From positions 20,222,317-20,286,316 of the forward strand of contig NC_049987.1 in assembly GCF_000003815.2 (NCBI RefSeq): DNA of 64,000 nt, given 5' to 3'. Positions 11,701 through 31,769 of the stretch are shown here, piece by piece. This stretch comes from Branchiostoma floridae (lineage: Eukaryota > Chordata > Leptocardii > Amphioxiformes > Branchiostomatidae). The notes below the pieces were generated by a model. The model had not been told where the DNA came from. It did not search any database and saw nothing but the letters and a program-made list of their open reading frames with translations. Numbering within the stretch: position 1 is the stretch's first letter; each line of letters begins with the position of its first letter. The translations under genes were made by a program, and so were the position numbers.

Positions 11701-14700
11701 CTGAGGCAAAGGTGGAAGGAACCCTCTACTTACATACGTCACCGAGTCTCTATGTTCAGAATTGTAGATGCACTCTGTAATCAGAGTGTCGCCCTGAAAA
11801 AAGGTAATAGAATAATTATTGGTTGTAGACTAATTACTTTTAAAAATATATTCTTCTGCATTAAGTAAAGATATAGTGGCGACAATAGCACAATTGGAGA
11901 AGGAAACAACATATGACATACCAATGCGGCAACAGTTGCAAATCTGTTCATCGTTCTTGTTTAGGTATACAGTTGTACTATAAATCGTACTTCTTCGGTA
12001 GTTCTTTTCAATGATCATTTATTCATAGTATAGTCTCATTAAAATGGTTTGGTTGTGGCAAGCCCCATGAACATAGTATATAACATGTCGATCTAAAACA
12101 AAGCAATTGATTTAGAGATTATAGAATGAAGTGCCTGTAACTGCCGGGTATGAGTAACAGAAGTAAAGATTTAAGCATACTTGCATTCTTGTATATACAA
12201 TATTTTGCTTTAAAGATACAATAGTTTAAATAAGCACGGAAGACTACTCAAAGTAGCCGTACATTACATAATTTTTGTTCAAATACAAAGATTCAGAGTA
12301 ATTCGTTTGTGTGCGGTCATTCCACCATGCAGGTTTCTTCGACAGTTGCTCTGCTGCCTTAATTCTTCGTCAAAGGCAGTAGAGAAGTTACTGAAACGCT
12401 GGATTAATCAACCAACCTGATGAAACTATTTACGGAGATATTGCAAGTAGTTTCCTTGTGCAGAAAAGTGACAGTAAAAAAACTTGAAGTTATGGTACCG
12501 GATAGACGGTGATTTCTTCCTTCAGCATCCTCGTGTTCTGCAGGTTGAAGTCGTAGTTGTCGTCCCGTGCGATGTCCGTCTCCACGCCGTTATGGATCAG
12601 CCTGGCGTTCAGCCTGACGCCCAGCAGATGGGCGTGCAGCATCACTCCGATGATCTTGATGGGTTCTCCGAGCTCCTCTAGAAACTATAGATAAAACGGA
12701 GTTGTTGATTGCCATGAAACGTCAACTGTGTTGGTGCTTAGATTTGACACGACATATTGAACAGTATATCACCTTTGTGACATTCATGTTTTCGGTACTA
12801 TTTGATGTTTCTATATATATGTGGTTTAGCACCATAACTCAAGAAGCTATAAAAGGATTATCAAGAGACTTGGTACATAGTTCAGGTTAAGGCCATGTCC
12901 TATTAAAAAGTTATCAGATTTTGGGCCCCCTGGCGGCTTTTCTTGCTACTGCATGCAGCAGAACCTTCGGCGTTAATGTCTCATGTTCTATGCAAGCTAC
13001 GGTCACGATTGTTGGGTGGTAGATAGCTTTTGTTTTGTAAATAAAATTAGACGAAGACGACGCATGAAGAGCAGCCACCCAAGAGAAAGGGCTTTGCGTG
13101 AAACGTGAAACTGCTGCTGCCACGTGTCCAGGCGGTTTGTGGTCTAACTGATTGGTCATTCGCACTTGAAAACTCCAGCAGTTCAATGAAGAGGAGATTG
13201 CTACGGATATGCAGATTGGCATTCAAGCTTTAAAGCAATTGTACAATGCATCACATGGTTATATTGTAAGAAGGCCATCTACATAAAGTCAAACCAACCT
13301 TCGCGCTGGAAACGCAAAAAGCAGTTATTCAAGCAACTGGATATGATTTTGGAAACGGCCAGACGTTTCAACTTACATCCACTAGTATTCGCTAGTGACA
13401 CTCACCAAAATCATATCTAAAATAATCACGGGTCTTAGTGTCAAGTGTGCAGATGATGACGCACTGGCAGCACCAAATCCGTAGGTGTTTTTTGGCGCCT
13501 TTAAGACAGATTAGCCGTGAGGCTCGGTGGGCGTCACTCCACCGTCATGGGGGTAGGGGCATGGCGAGTTTCAAACTCGGGACCTACTGATTCTGATTCC
13601 AAAGCTCTAGCCGTTGTGCCACACAGACAGCCCAAAATCATATTCCGTTGCTTGAGTAACTACTTTTTGGCGTATCTTATTACCTGGATGTCTAACCTAC
13701 ATCGACATAGCAAGGTAGGCATGTTTGCTACGTCACAAGGCATACAGGTCTACATATTATAAATGTTGGCAAGTGTGCTCACCGCATTAAGGCACTGTGT
13801 ACCGCAGAACCCGGCAGACTTGAAGTCCACGGCACGAGGTGGGATGGCGTGAAATTTGGTCACAGTCACGCCGACCTCCAAGGTTCCAACATCGTTATCC
13901 CTCAGCTCCGGTGTGTACGTCATTCTGATCCCGGAACTGTCGGATATGCCTGTATGTTCACAGATAAAATACCAGCGTGACAAAATGTCGAGGCAATTGA
14001 TTTAACGGTACTGCGGCGGAGCTAGCCTTAGCCTGGATACCATACCCCAGCCCGATCTCAAAAATATCTGCAAGATAGCCAGTTAGCCTGGGTACCATCC
14101 GATTTCTACCGGGGCACCATATACTCGCTAAAAGATGTAATCATTGAGAAAATTTTATAATACCCCAGTCATGAAAGGTGATATCATTTAGCGAAAGTAT
14201 GAACTCTTGGAACTCTAGTTGTTGTATTGTGCGGGCCGACTGCTCTTTGAACGAGTCATTGATGTGCCCCTACCTGATGCCAGTTGAGGGTTGTCATAGT
14301 GAACCTCCAGCAGCACATACCCGCTGTCTTCGTCATCACCAATGGGGTAGCCAACGTGCTCTGGATAGATGAAGTCCTGAGGGAAAATAAAGAAACAGAA
14401 TGACTTGTCTGGTCATCGAAAATCACCTTGTCTCTAGACACGACACATGCATGTGTAGAATTTCATCGGGCTGGTACATAAATGGCGAAACTCGTTTGGG
14501 ACCGCAATCTTCACTCTTCGAAAGCGACATTTAGCTGTACATAGCGCGAAGCAGATTCAGTCAGTATTGATCTGAAGAGTTTTAAAAGACAGTCACCGAA
14601 ACGTCAGCTAGGTAAAACTCTTTAGCTAACTAGTATATTGATTTTTCCACCCACCCCTCCGCCGATGGCCCATGCTGCGACCATGCTTCCTTCGTAACAG

Positions 14701-17700
14701 TCATCCCAGTCGCTAGGCATGTTGGGAGACTGGCACTCATGTCCCGGATGTTCCGCGGGCAGGATGGTGATGTTTGGGTTGGCCTTGCACTTGTACACGA
14801 TGAGATGGTGGAACATGCCCTCGTTACCCGGGGTGATGATGGGCTCGGCCTGGGGAAACAAAACAAACACCCTGTACGAACTGAATGACATGACTCAATA
14901 CTGTACATAGTTTAGAGGTTTAAGAGGGAATTGTTACGTTACTTGTCATAAATAGATAATAAATAAATAAATATCTGGTGTATTTGCAGCCAGTAGGTAC
15001 CCAATATTTGAGTAATGAGGCTGATTTACGTGTTCAAGGCATCTCCTCGAACACGGGACCCCCGTTTTACGTCCCTTTCGAAAGACGAATTCGTGAATTC
15101 TTGGTGGTCTCCCATCCAACACAGATAAGCTTTTTAGGTTAGAAGCCCGGACCGTCTCCGCATCAAATCTATTCCTCCATTTGTATAATCTATATTCTAA
15201 AAAAAGTATAGTACCTTCATCTTGTGCTTGCAAACAACCTTATATATGGGCCTTGTTATCCGGTGCATTGTATATCATAATTGCTCAATCACCAAGCCCT
15301 TTAAAATACCATTCTGCTCGTTGGGTAGCCCTGGCTATATGTCTTTCTAAAACCTGATAAATCATATCAAATCACGGTGTTAATAGTTGTCTAGCATCAG
15401 ATATCAACACATGTAGATTCACTTAACCACAAATTGCTTGTTTCCTGATTCTCTCTTGATGACATATGTATATGTAATAGATGTTACAGCGCTATACAAA
15501 TTTGACATGCTAGGAGCGGCATGCGTTCACAGACCAATTCAGTGATGTCCGCAGCATGATAAAAGTCGTCCACGTACCTTGATGACGTGGTGTTTGGTGG
15601 GTAGGTTCGGCATCTCGAACACACGGCACCAGTACGTCGTGTCCTGGTGGGCGGGAACAGAGACCTGCAACAGAGCAAATAACCGCTTCAACATGTGGAC
15701 ATCCATAATGTATTAAATGTTCGTCGTAACAAGAGTTATTGTTTGATACAATATTTATGCACAATTTGTACTTTCAATCTAATCTTTTTTTCAAGATTAT
15801 AGCAAACAGCTTATTAACAGGAGCAACTAAAGTTGTCTAAACACTCTCGCGAACTCTTGTAATCGCAGCTGTTAAAGTATTTCTACCTAAAACAAGCTAT
15901 GATAATCCAATCTGTCCACTGTAATCGGCGTCTCGCCTTTACTTAACTGAACGGCATTATGTATCTTTTGTAAGTTTGTTGTAAAATGTCACTAATAAAA
16001 CCTCACGTTGTTCATCAGCAGATCGAATGAGTAGGTAGTCCCTGTTGATGGCGTCTCGGTGAGTTTCCTATTGAGAAGGAGAGTAGCCCTGGCTCCCCTG
16101 TTGGTCCCGTGGTAGGTCGGGCCGCTCACCCCGGACTCTTCCTCCGGGTCCTGGTCATGCCACGCCCACAGCACCCGCAACGTGTCCTCCTGGATACGGC
16201 AAATATCCAATTTTATAAGCGCCCTGGGTATGGCCTCTTCAAAACATCGAATTCTATTCTATTCTATTCTATTCTTTTCTATTCTGTTCTATTCTGTTCT
16301 ATTTTGTTCTATTCTATTTCATTAGCCACCTCTTTTTATTCTTTTCTGTTCTATTCTTTCTATTCTATCTTATTCTATTCTATTCTATTCTATTCTATTC
16401 CATACCATTCATTCCATTCAATTCTACTATATTTTCCCTCTATCTTTCCCATTGGAACTATCCTATTCCATATTGTTCTATTCTACTAGTCTACTACAAT
16501 GTATATCCTAAATCCAGTTTGATATCACTAGGCCAAGTCGTTATGCATGTAGTATTACGCACGTTGATGACGCGGTCTCTAACGTCACATGTCGTCAGCT
16601 TCCTGTTGAACCTCAGGACGGTGTGAGTCCCGTTCTCGTACCCAGACACCAGCTCCCAGTCCTGACTCTCGTCCACGGAGGGCTGCGCCTTTGCCTCGGC
16701 ATACCGGTCCTGGGGTAAGAGGGACAATTTCACAAAGACGCTTAGTCAACGGAACTGGTAAAAGATGTAGACTACACATGTTCTTTAACGGGTGTAACGT
16801 TCGTCACAGAAATAGGGCAAAATACGAACTTCGGAATGTCCATTGTTTGTCTACACTTCGGATTGAGAAGTGAAGACCATTTTGGAATGGAAATTGATGG
16901 AACGCCGGGATGTTTAAGAACGGTGATGAGGACACACACTGAATCGGTGTGCCAATGACAGTTCTGATAGACGAGAACTGTGCATTTGACATGTTTATTG
17001 AAAGTTTTTGCCCAAGGGCTAATAGCAGATAACATGAAATGGGACGTATAAATAGTTAGAACAATATAGCATATGGCTATTCTACTCGAAAGGCTAACTC
17101 TAATTGTTCTACATTATTCTGTTCGACCCTACTTTGTATGAGACACAGTGGAAGACGAAATATCCCACTTTTCCTGTAATATGAGGATTTTGTGATGTTA
17201 TAAGTAGAGTCGCTTTGTTTTTGGCTGTAAACGTCAGAAAATTATGGTGGAATTTATAACATATCTAAAGCTGGAAGCAACCGAAGAAACGACCGATAGG
17301 GCGATGTGATTGGTCGAGCGTGAGTAAGGCCTACGTCACATTTCCTGGGCCCGGCCGGGCAGGTTTCGGGGACGAAAAGTATGATACAAAAGTCACCAAA
17401 CTACACAAGATGTTAAGAGAATAGTCGTGGGCAATATTTGTGTATGTTTTTACGTAACATTACACATTCCTATTTTTCGTTTCCACAAACAGACTGGCCG
17501 GGCCCCGGTTTGGAAATTTGACGCTAGCCGAAGCAGTATACTCTCTGGTCGTTGTAAGATTTACTAGTAACTTGTCGAGCGTGAGTAAGAAGTAGTGCAC
17601 GTCATTATCACCCTACAGGACGTCGACCTTATATAACCCATAAACAACCAGTAGGGCGAAATAATGATCCCCTTGTGTGAATGCAATGGTTCGTGACAGT

Positions 17701-19202
17701 TCGCGTTAGGAAACAAACCTTGACTGCAGAAATGTGGGCAGTTCTTAACTAACTTAAAGGAACAAGACTGTTTAGGGCACAAGAACATACTAGTAACAGG
17801 ACCATGTGTTGAAAACGCTGTTCATAACGTGCGGCCCTGACAGGTACAAAGTGTTTTTTGTGACTGGATTAGAGAACCAACATGTGCACAAAATATTGAT
17901 TGTGCACATGTAGGTTGAAAGAGAGGAAATTTGAAAGTAATGTCTTTGTGTCCCAAGATTATGTCCTCATGCACAGCCGGTGTCACACAGCAAGAATATA
18001 GTCGCTCGAAGAGTCTGCAAGCTGTGTTAAAAGGAACATCTTCGGCAGCAATACGCCCGGTGTCCTCTCGGTCACTGCGCGATTTCTCAAGGATCGGCGA
18101 AGTTCGTAAAAACAATGTGTAAATTTTCTGGCGTAACGCTCAGCTCTGGTGATTTTGAGACTCGACGACCTCCGGATGATCGGCAAATTCGGCCTACAGC
18201 ACAGGCATTTTGTGCACCGCCCTTATTGACATACCCCGACATGCAATGTGCTTACCAACTAAAGCTTCCTGGCAGGTCAATCTTTCTAAACCAGTTTACC
18301 CTTGTCAACCTACTCACACGTACAAAGACCACCTCATCAGGTTACAGCATTCTCCCGCGGTAAACAAGGATGACCTGTAGCACCGTTTCTTCATCAACTC
18401 TTTCCATTTTGTACCTCACATTTTCTAACTTTTTACCGACGCACCGCTGAAGGGTCTATATTTTTCTACGAATTGCAGTACGACAAAATCTTCGCAGAAC
18501 CACTACAATCTTTGTAAAAGTATAAGAGTGTGGTCTGCGAGAGCTTGATAGATGCGAATTGCTATCCAGGCGTGCGTGAAACGTGCTGGTTGCTCTATCG
18601 GTCGGGCCAAATTTCCGATTCGAACGCCCATCTTACCTTACCATGGCCGCAGCTAGCCCCATCCGACCTGGTCTCCACTAGTTGATCGACTTGTAATACT
18701 GTCTTCTTGTAGTGTACGTTTGTCTTTTGCCAAAACTTTTAATGTAGTCCTAGCCTTTTCGTCCATATATAAGGCAGGTGGAGCACAATTTTCTGTGATT
18801 ACTTGTACATGCAGGTAAAGACTTGAAGAACATTCTTTAATCATCCTCATCACGGGCGAGTTGCCGGGACCACTTCTACTCTCTCCTTCCAGACATTTTT
18901 TTTAATCTAACAAAAAAGCAACATGAACCCACCGTGAGATACGCAGTCCCGTCTTTGACCCAGCCGATGGCGATGTCGGATCCCGGCATGCCTCCGTTCG
19001 GGGACAGACCCAAGCCGACCCATCCTGTCGTCTGCACCTGGGCCTCGAACTCGATCTTCTCGTCGTCAAACTTCCAGAGAAGCTGGAACTTTCCTTCTTC
19101 ATCCAGAGACTCGCGGTGGGTGAAGTCACTCGCACTGACAAGTTGCCCAAAGAGGAGGAGCGCTGTCGCTACAACACACGAACCACAGAAGACTTTCCCC
19201 AT
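2750..19202 (-). CDS. MOXD1: Two-unit fused DBH-like (MOXD1-like) copper monooxygenase, 23 exons
   Basis: Exons, 5' to 3': 19202-18933, 16709-16563, 16189-16007, 15664-15578, 14849-14655, 14376-14274, 13949-13783, 12684-12499, 11793-11734, 11129-10996, 10646-10469, 10280-9987, 9330-9184, 8607-8425, 8138-8052, 7314-7120, 6810-6708, 6425-6259, 5588-5403, 5031-4972, 4347-4214, 3518-3341, 2971-2750; about 1221 aa. The start chosen (MGKVFCGSCVV...) gives a signal peptide cut near VSA/SDF; an upstream Met at 19244 would bury it. Order: DOMON (about 28-90), Cu2-monooxygenase N and C halves, stalk (to about 603), then the same again and a hydrophobic GPI-like tail (about 1195-1221). Unit 1 ligands are H243, H244, H320, H401, H403 and M475; unit 2 ligands are H821, H822, H898, H979, H981 and M1053. 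The family hydroxylates substrates with ascorbate and copper in the secretory pathway; the substrate is unknown. MOXD1 is used in the family sense; DBH/TBH orthology is less likely. Exons 8 and 19 differ at about two bases, so the copies are recent or homogenised. Confidence 0.9.
3786..3919. repeat. Hairpin element in the last-but-two intron
   Basis: Inverted arms (TTTGCGTTTTGGTGTCTG and its near reverse complement ending at 3917) enclose about 50 bp. The right arm carries the CACCGAAACGT motif also seen near 7029 and 14596. It is probably a non-autonomous element or the 3' end of one. Confidence 0.6.
4526..4630. mobile_element. MITE family A, copy 1
   Basis: Short inverted-repeat element. 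The left arm contains CCAAGCAGATC and TAGTATCAAAAGCT; the right arm ends AGCTTTTGATACTAC. Related copies lie at 11318, 34516, 46139 and 61009. This copy and the 11318 copy sit in homologous introns of the two units. Confidence 0.65.
8691..8852 (+). repeat. TTCTA pentanucleotide microsatellite, unit 2 intron
   Basis: An imperfect (ATTCT)n tract, with pyrimidine-rich sequence continuing to about 9110, between exons 8425-8607 and 9184-9330. A long open frame over it is a repeat artefact. Confidence 0.9.
9987..10280 (-). other. Fusion exon joining unit 1 tail to unit 2 DOMON
   Basis: This 98-codon exon starts like the terminal exon (DALQEFALPFPRG, then LPTEDICSLSATPTPDPD). It then passes directly into DFTHHESLDEEGKFQ and the DOMON segment, ending at a GT donor in the same place as exon 1. 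It lacks the GGSTALQ tail and stop of the terminal exon and the signal peptide of exon 1. About 180 nt of its DOMON part look identical to 18934-19113. Confidence 0.9.
11318..11440. mobile_element. MITE family A, copy 2
   Basis: Same arms as the 4526 copy (CCAAGCAGATCCTACGGTAG ... AGCTTTTGATACTACG). It occupies the corresponding intron (between exons 10996-11129 and 11734-11793), so the insertion predates the duplication of the units. Confidence 0.65.
13313..13671. mobile_element. Hairpin element interrupted by a SINE
   Basis: The left arm 13313-13353 (AAAAAGCAGTTATTC ... ATGATTTTGG) pairs with the right arm 13632-13671 (CCAAAATCATAT ... TTTTTGGCG). The interior carries a GACGTTTC-type motif. 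A SINE lies between the inner arm and the outer right arm. A one-armed relic lies at 353-405. Confidence 0.65.
13417..13631 (-). mobile_element. tRNA-derived SINE with 12-bp target-site duplication
   Basis: CCAAAATCATAT stands at both 13405-13416 and 13632-13643, bracketing a 215-bp insert. Read on the minus strand, the insert begins with a tRNA-like head: an A-box-like GGCACAACGGCTAGAGC and a B-box-like GGTCCCGAGTTTGAAACTC. A tRNA-unrelated body follows (GACGGTGGAGTGACGCCCA). Part of the same body recurs at 29160-29232. Confidence 0.75.
14958..15170. repeat. Dispersed repeat shared with 53.64-53.72 kb
   Basis: The segment TGGTGTATTTGCAGCCAGTA, and on through a TAATGAGGCTGAT motif, reappears in reverse complement at about 53640-53720. 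It lies in the intron between exons 14849-14655 and 15664-15578. Its class is not recognised. Confidence 0.5.
16251..16490 (+). repeat. TTCTA pentanucleotide microsatellite, unit 1 intron
   Basis: Imperfect (ATTCT)n tract in the intron homologous to that at 8691. It is preceded in both by a matching flank (GGGTATGG ... AAAACATC), so it is inherited from before the duplication. Confidence 0.9.
16712..18930. other. Expanded first intron of the DBH-like gene
   Basis: About 2.2 kb, against roughly 0.65 kb for the matching intron in unit 2 (9331-9986). The extra sequence (about 17040-18700) has no exon, microsatellite or TIR element that I can recognise, although a few GC-richer patches occur around 17340-17370. 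Confidence 0.5.
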
Positions 19203-19261
19203 CTTGTATTGACGGCTGCGCTTACCGTTCCGAATGACCCACACCTTTGTAACTCAAGATG

Positions 19262-19268
19262 TTAAATA
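19262..19268 (-). promoter_or_regulatory. TATA-like box of the two-unit DBH-like gene
   Basis: TATTTAA on the minus strand, 60-66 nt upstream of the chosen ATG at 19202. That ATG has A at -3 and G at +4. The gene's promoter must fit between here and the end of TFB1M's 3' region. Confidence 0.35.
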
Positions 19269-19649
19269 CCTGTCCGGACTCGTGACTATGCATCATTAGA
19301 ATACCGTTGGGACGTACCACTGGTGATGTCTTGGAGGGGGGATGGAATGTATACAGTGTATCATGCGGACGAAGGCGCCATGATATATGTAAATTTTACT
19401 TTACGTTCTTTGAAAGTCTTAGGGAAGGAAGAAAGGCAGCAAACAGATTATTTCACAGGTATAACCTTCTACCATCTGTAGCAATGCACACTATCCACAT
19501 ACCCCTTTATGAGATACGAATGACATGGTCAGTAGCTCGGACTATAGGCCGTCCGTTGTCATTTAACAACCGATAGGCCATTCTGCGTGGGAAGGATGTA
19601 CACAACAATACAAGAGGTGGAATAGTTCAAAATAATTAAAAACCTCCCA

Positions 19650-19655
19650 TTTATT
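19650..19655 (-). promoter_or_regulatory. Candidate distal poly(A) signal for TFB1M
   Basis: AATAAA on the minus strand, about 1.24 kb beyond the TFB1M stop. I saw no nearer canonical hexamer, so the 3' UTR may run through the tandem array. Confidence 0.3.
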
Positions 19656-19734
19656 ATGCTTTTTCTTAGCTAAATTGTGATTCATGATAGCAAGCCTGAA
19701 TAATTCAACAACTGCAATTTTTCTACATTTTCAT

Positions 19735-19839
19735 AGCCTCCATAGCAGGCTCCCTGGGGCCTTTTTTTCCGACCAGCAAAAGTGTATTATGAGCCAAAAA
19801 AGACAGAAAAAAGGCCCCAGAGAGCCTGCTTTGGAGGCT
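19735..19839. mobile_element. Small hairpin MITE
   Basis: Inverted arms of about 35 bp (AGCCTCCATAGCAGGCTC ... CTGCTTTGGAGGCT) enclose about 35 bp. It lies between TFB1M and the DBH-like gene. Confidence 0.65.
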
Positions 19840-19912
19840 AAGATTTTCACTTGTATTCTCATATACTTTTCTGCCAATTGCACACTGTGTATTGGTATTC
19901 CGAGACCTGTCT

Positions 19913-20892
19913 AAGAAACCCAGGGTTTACTTATTGTATATACGGAAGGTCCAGAACATGAAACATTGTGTCTTCTTACAAATTCTTCTTAAATGTCCAT
20001 ACAACTTTGGGCCAACATTGTATTCCCAATCTTCTCTCTGTTAGAAACCCAGGTTCTCATTTCTGTTAGTCAAATATGCCTTTGGACAGTGTTTTATCAT
20101 GTAGCTGCAACCTCCCGTCGTGATAGAACTTCAAACATAGAAACCCTTGGTTATCTCTTTTACTTTTACCATAGTTACAAAAGCCTCAATACAATAATAG
20201 GTTTTCCTCTAGCACGTGTTTACTCAATCTCTTGCTGGCTGGGGTTAATGACCCCTCCTGGGGCGGCAGCAATTGTAGGGCCAGCCGCTAGGAGCGTGAT
20301 TTTAGTCAGGCTGGGTTTTTCTCCAGTATAGTAAAACCTACTTACAATACCAGGTTTTCCTCTAACTCATATCTTTATACGCAATTGTTGAGTTACCAGT
20401 CTCCAAGTCCTTCTACAGCAACAGTTTCTTTCTCCAGACTGCCAAACTATGGAACTCTCTTCATGTCAAATGTCTCCTCCTGTATACAATCTTTCAGCCT
20501 TCAAAATCAATGATGACTGCCATCTCCTTAGTTCATTGTCCATAAGTGGTCAAATGGCCTTGCTTAAAACAATCCCGTTGAGGAAAAAAAAACACAAAAA
20601 TGTATCTGACACAGTCTTACTTTGTACACCTATATCCAACAGCAGTGATGGTAATTCAATCTTTGTGCCATGTAGTCATTGTTAGAAACCCAAGGTTCTT
20701 TCTGACTGATGTCCAAGTACAAACAAGTGTCTCCTCTTCTCTTCTGACTGATGTCTTTCTCCAACTGCTGGCATTGGTGGAACTTCAAACTTTTCCCCCT
20801 TCTGTGTCCTAAAGTCGTAGTCAGAAACCCAGGGTTCCCTCTAAAAGATGTCCCAGTACAAACAACATTGTCTCTTCTTCTCTTCTAATTAA
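19913..20892. repeat. Degenerate tandem array derived from the TFB1M last exon
   Basis: Segments with AGAAACCCA(A/G)GGTT, AGATGTCC and GGAACTTCAAACTTTTCC recur at about 145-bp steps: 20683, 20826 and the true exon end at 20971. Weaker traces lie at 19913, 20042 and 20135. They match the coding end of TFB1M, so this is a decaying 3' duplication of the terminal exon, probably within the 3' UTR. Confidence 0.65.
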
Positions 20893-29690
<8,798 letters not shown>

Positions 29691-31400
29691 CAGCCTCTTT
29701 AGGAGTCCAGAGGCGAGAATGAGGGATGAATGTGTCAAATTGCAATACATGTAAAATACTTCAATGTACACTAAAATTGCACTATGTAACATGTTTCTTG
29801 CTGCACCAGTTTTTGTAGGTAAGACTGTGTCAACAGACTATACTTATTTGTAAACAGATAAAGCTTTGCTAGGATATGTGTTTTTACAAGTTTTTTTTAC
29901 AAGTTTTTTTGCTTTTAGACCAAAAGAAGGCTACAGAAAAGTTTGTGCCCTTTGCCCAGTGGAAAAATGATAGATTAGAATACCAACAAATAATGTTAAT
30001 ATTGATAAGAATGATTGATTAACTCTTACGTTTAACTATTCTGTACTTGGTACAATTCTGTACAATTCTCATCAAGAGTTTTCATCAATTGATTTTGACC
30101 TTCAGGACCTCATGTATTTAGTAATTTACAAACATATTGAAAGGTCCAGGTTTAATTTCATACCAACAGAGGAAGTATGAACCAATCCTGAGTCACAGCC
30201 TGTATGATACATTTTCTAAACATTCCGTTCATCCCTTTCAGTCTTCTCAGCAATCTATTCCCAAGTTCATGACAAAAAACTAAATGCTTGAAAAAAATAT
30301 TGTTTATTATTGTCTCATATTCCATACTTCTCCAACGCAGCACCGTCCCAGTGCCTAGCCTACACTGCACATGAGAGTTGTCCTTCCCAATGCTATGGAA
30401 AAGGTGGCCATGTTAAGAGCTGTTTTTTTAACACTTTTTGGCACCATAGCCCAACTTCAAGCCTTGCTGCTACTTGGCTATTTTGTGGCCCCAGATTTTT
30501 TTTACCTGCAGTTAAAATGACAGACAGGGACCCTTCTGTTACTTAGTGGCTTTAGAGCCCATCTGGGGCTACAGGCCCTACGGGCCCTGCTGCAAATGGG
30601 GCCGTAACATTAGCATTAGAGAGGGTGGTCACATATACATGTACACTGTCAGTTGGCTTTAACTTCTAATTTAGGTTACCTGTGATTATATGTAAATGGT
30701 GACAAGGTAATATGAGGTATACGTGTATGTCACACACTTTTGGTTTTGCATGAATGTGCATGTACAATGTGTGCTTATTTTGTTTGTGCAGATCTTTGTA
30801 AAGCTACTTGTACAAATGTATTTTCAAGCTTCTAGAACCAATTTTTCTTTAAACGTTGAATCTTACATTTCCTTTTGATTCCAGTATAGAATTCCCAGCT
30901 CACACATTTTAATGATGACATAATTTGCGTGTAACATTTGTCCCCAAGTTGTAGGAATAAAATGGTGTGGTCCTTCTGAATGTGCTAAGCCTTACGATAT
31001 TGCAGTTCTACCCAACTCTGATAGGGGGAGCTGTGATGTCATGTTTACCTCTACTGTAAAGAATGGTATTACTGTATAACAGCAAGGAGGTTATATGAGT
31101 AGTGAAAAGCATTGTGATGACCATTGTGTATATACTTGTAATTTGTATAGCTTGTAGGGCCAGTTTTGTCTTTGGTTAAGAGTAAGGATTTTAAAGCATC
31201 AAATTATTTTTTTTAGTTTTAATTACATTCCAGTGTCTTCTCAAAATACTGTTACTAAACAAATATGTGGAGAAAGGAAGGTATCTAGTTCAGAGTCTGG
31301 TATCAAATCCAGTAAATTGTTGTCAGTTCTGTGCTTTGTCTTTTGCTGTAGTTTCATATTTGTGTAAATAAAGAGATTTATTTCCGACAGTTTTCTAACA
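29691..31400 (+). other. ARL6 3' UTR and downstream region
   Basis: Non-coding AT-rich sequence with AATAAA at 30956-30961 and 31367-31372. The second is followed by T/G-rich sequence and is the better end of the transcript. I see no other gene. Confidence 0.5.
31367..31372 (+). promoter_or_regulatory. Candidate poly(A) signal of ARL6
   Basis: AATAAA in a GTGTAAATAAAG context, about 1.68 kb after the stop. A nearer alternative is at 30956. Confidence 0.4.
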
Positions 31401-31769
31401 TTAATTTTCCATCTGTTGTCTCATGTTTACCCTAATCTCCATTCAATGCACAAGATACAGCACTACACATATTTGCTTATATGTCTATTGTCAGTCTCCA
31501 GTGTCAAAATCCTCTTACATTTCACTCTTTCATGATGATAAATCAGGCAAACAAAACACGTTGATAAAATTTGACTGAGTTAGAAAAAAAATTGCAATTA
31601 TTTCAACTTCTAATGTTTCTCAAACTTTCTTTGCACGTTGTCATCTATCAAAGCAATGAAAGACTGGAATTAGGAAGCAGTGCGTATTTTGTCTATGTTG
31701 TCAAAACAGTTTCGCACACTTTTCGGGTCACCTGTCATTCCCGGACACTGAAGTTCTGAAAGTTTTCAA

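Noticed and set aside
17040..18360. Several 60-97 codon frames in the first DBH-like intron
   Set aside because: No homology recognised, no consistent splice phases, and they overlap on both strands.
19200..19244. Upstream Met (MWVIRNGKRSRQYK) as the start of the DBH-like gene
   Set aside because: It would place 14 polar residues before the signal peptide. The second Met has good context and gives a standard signal peptide.
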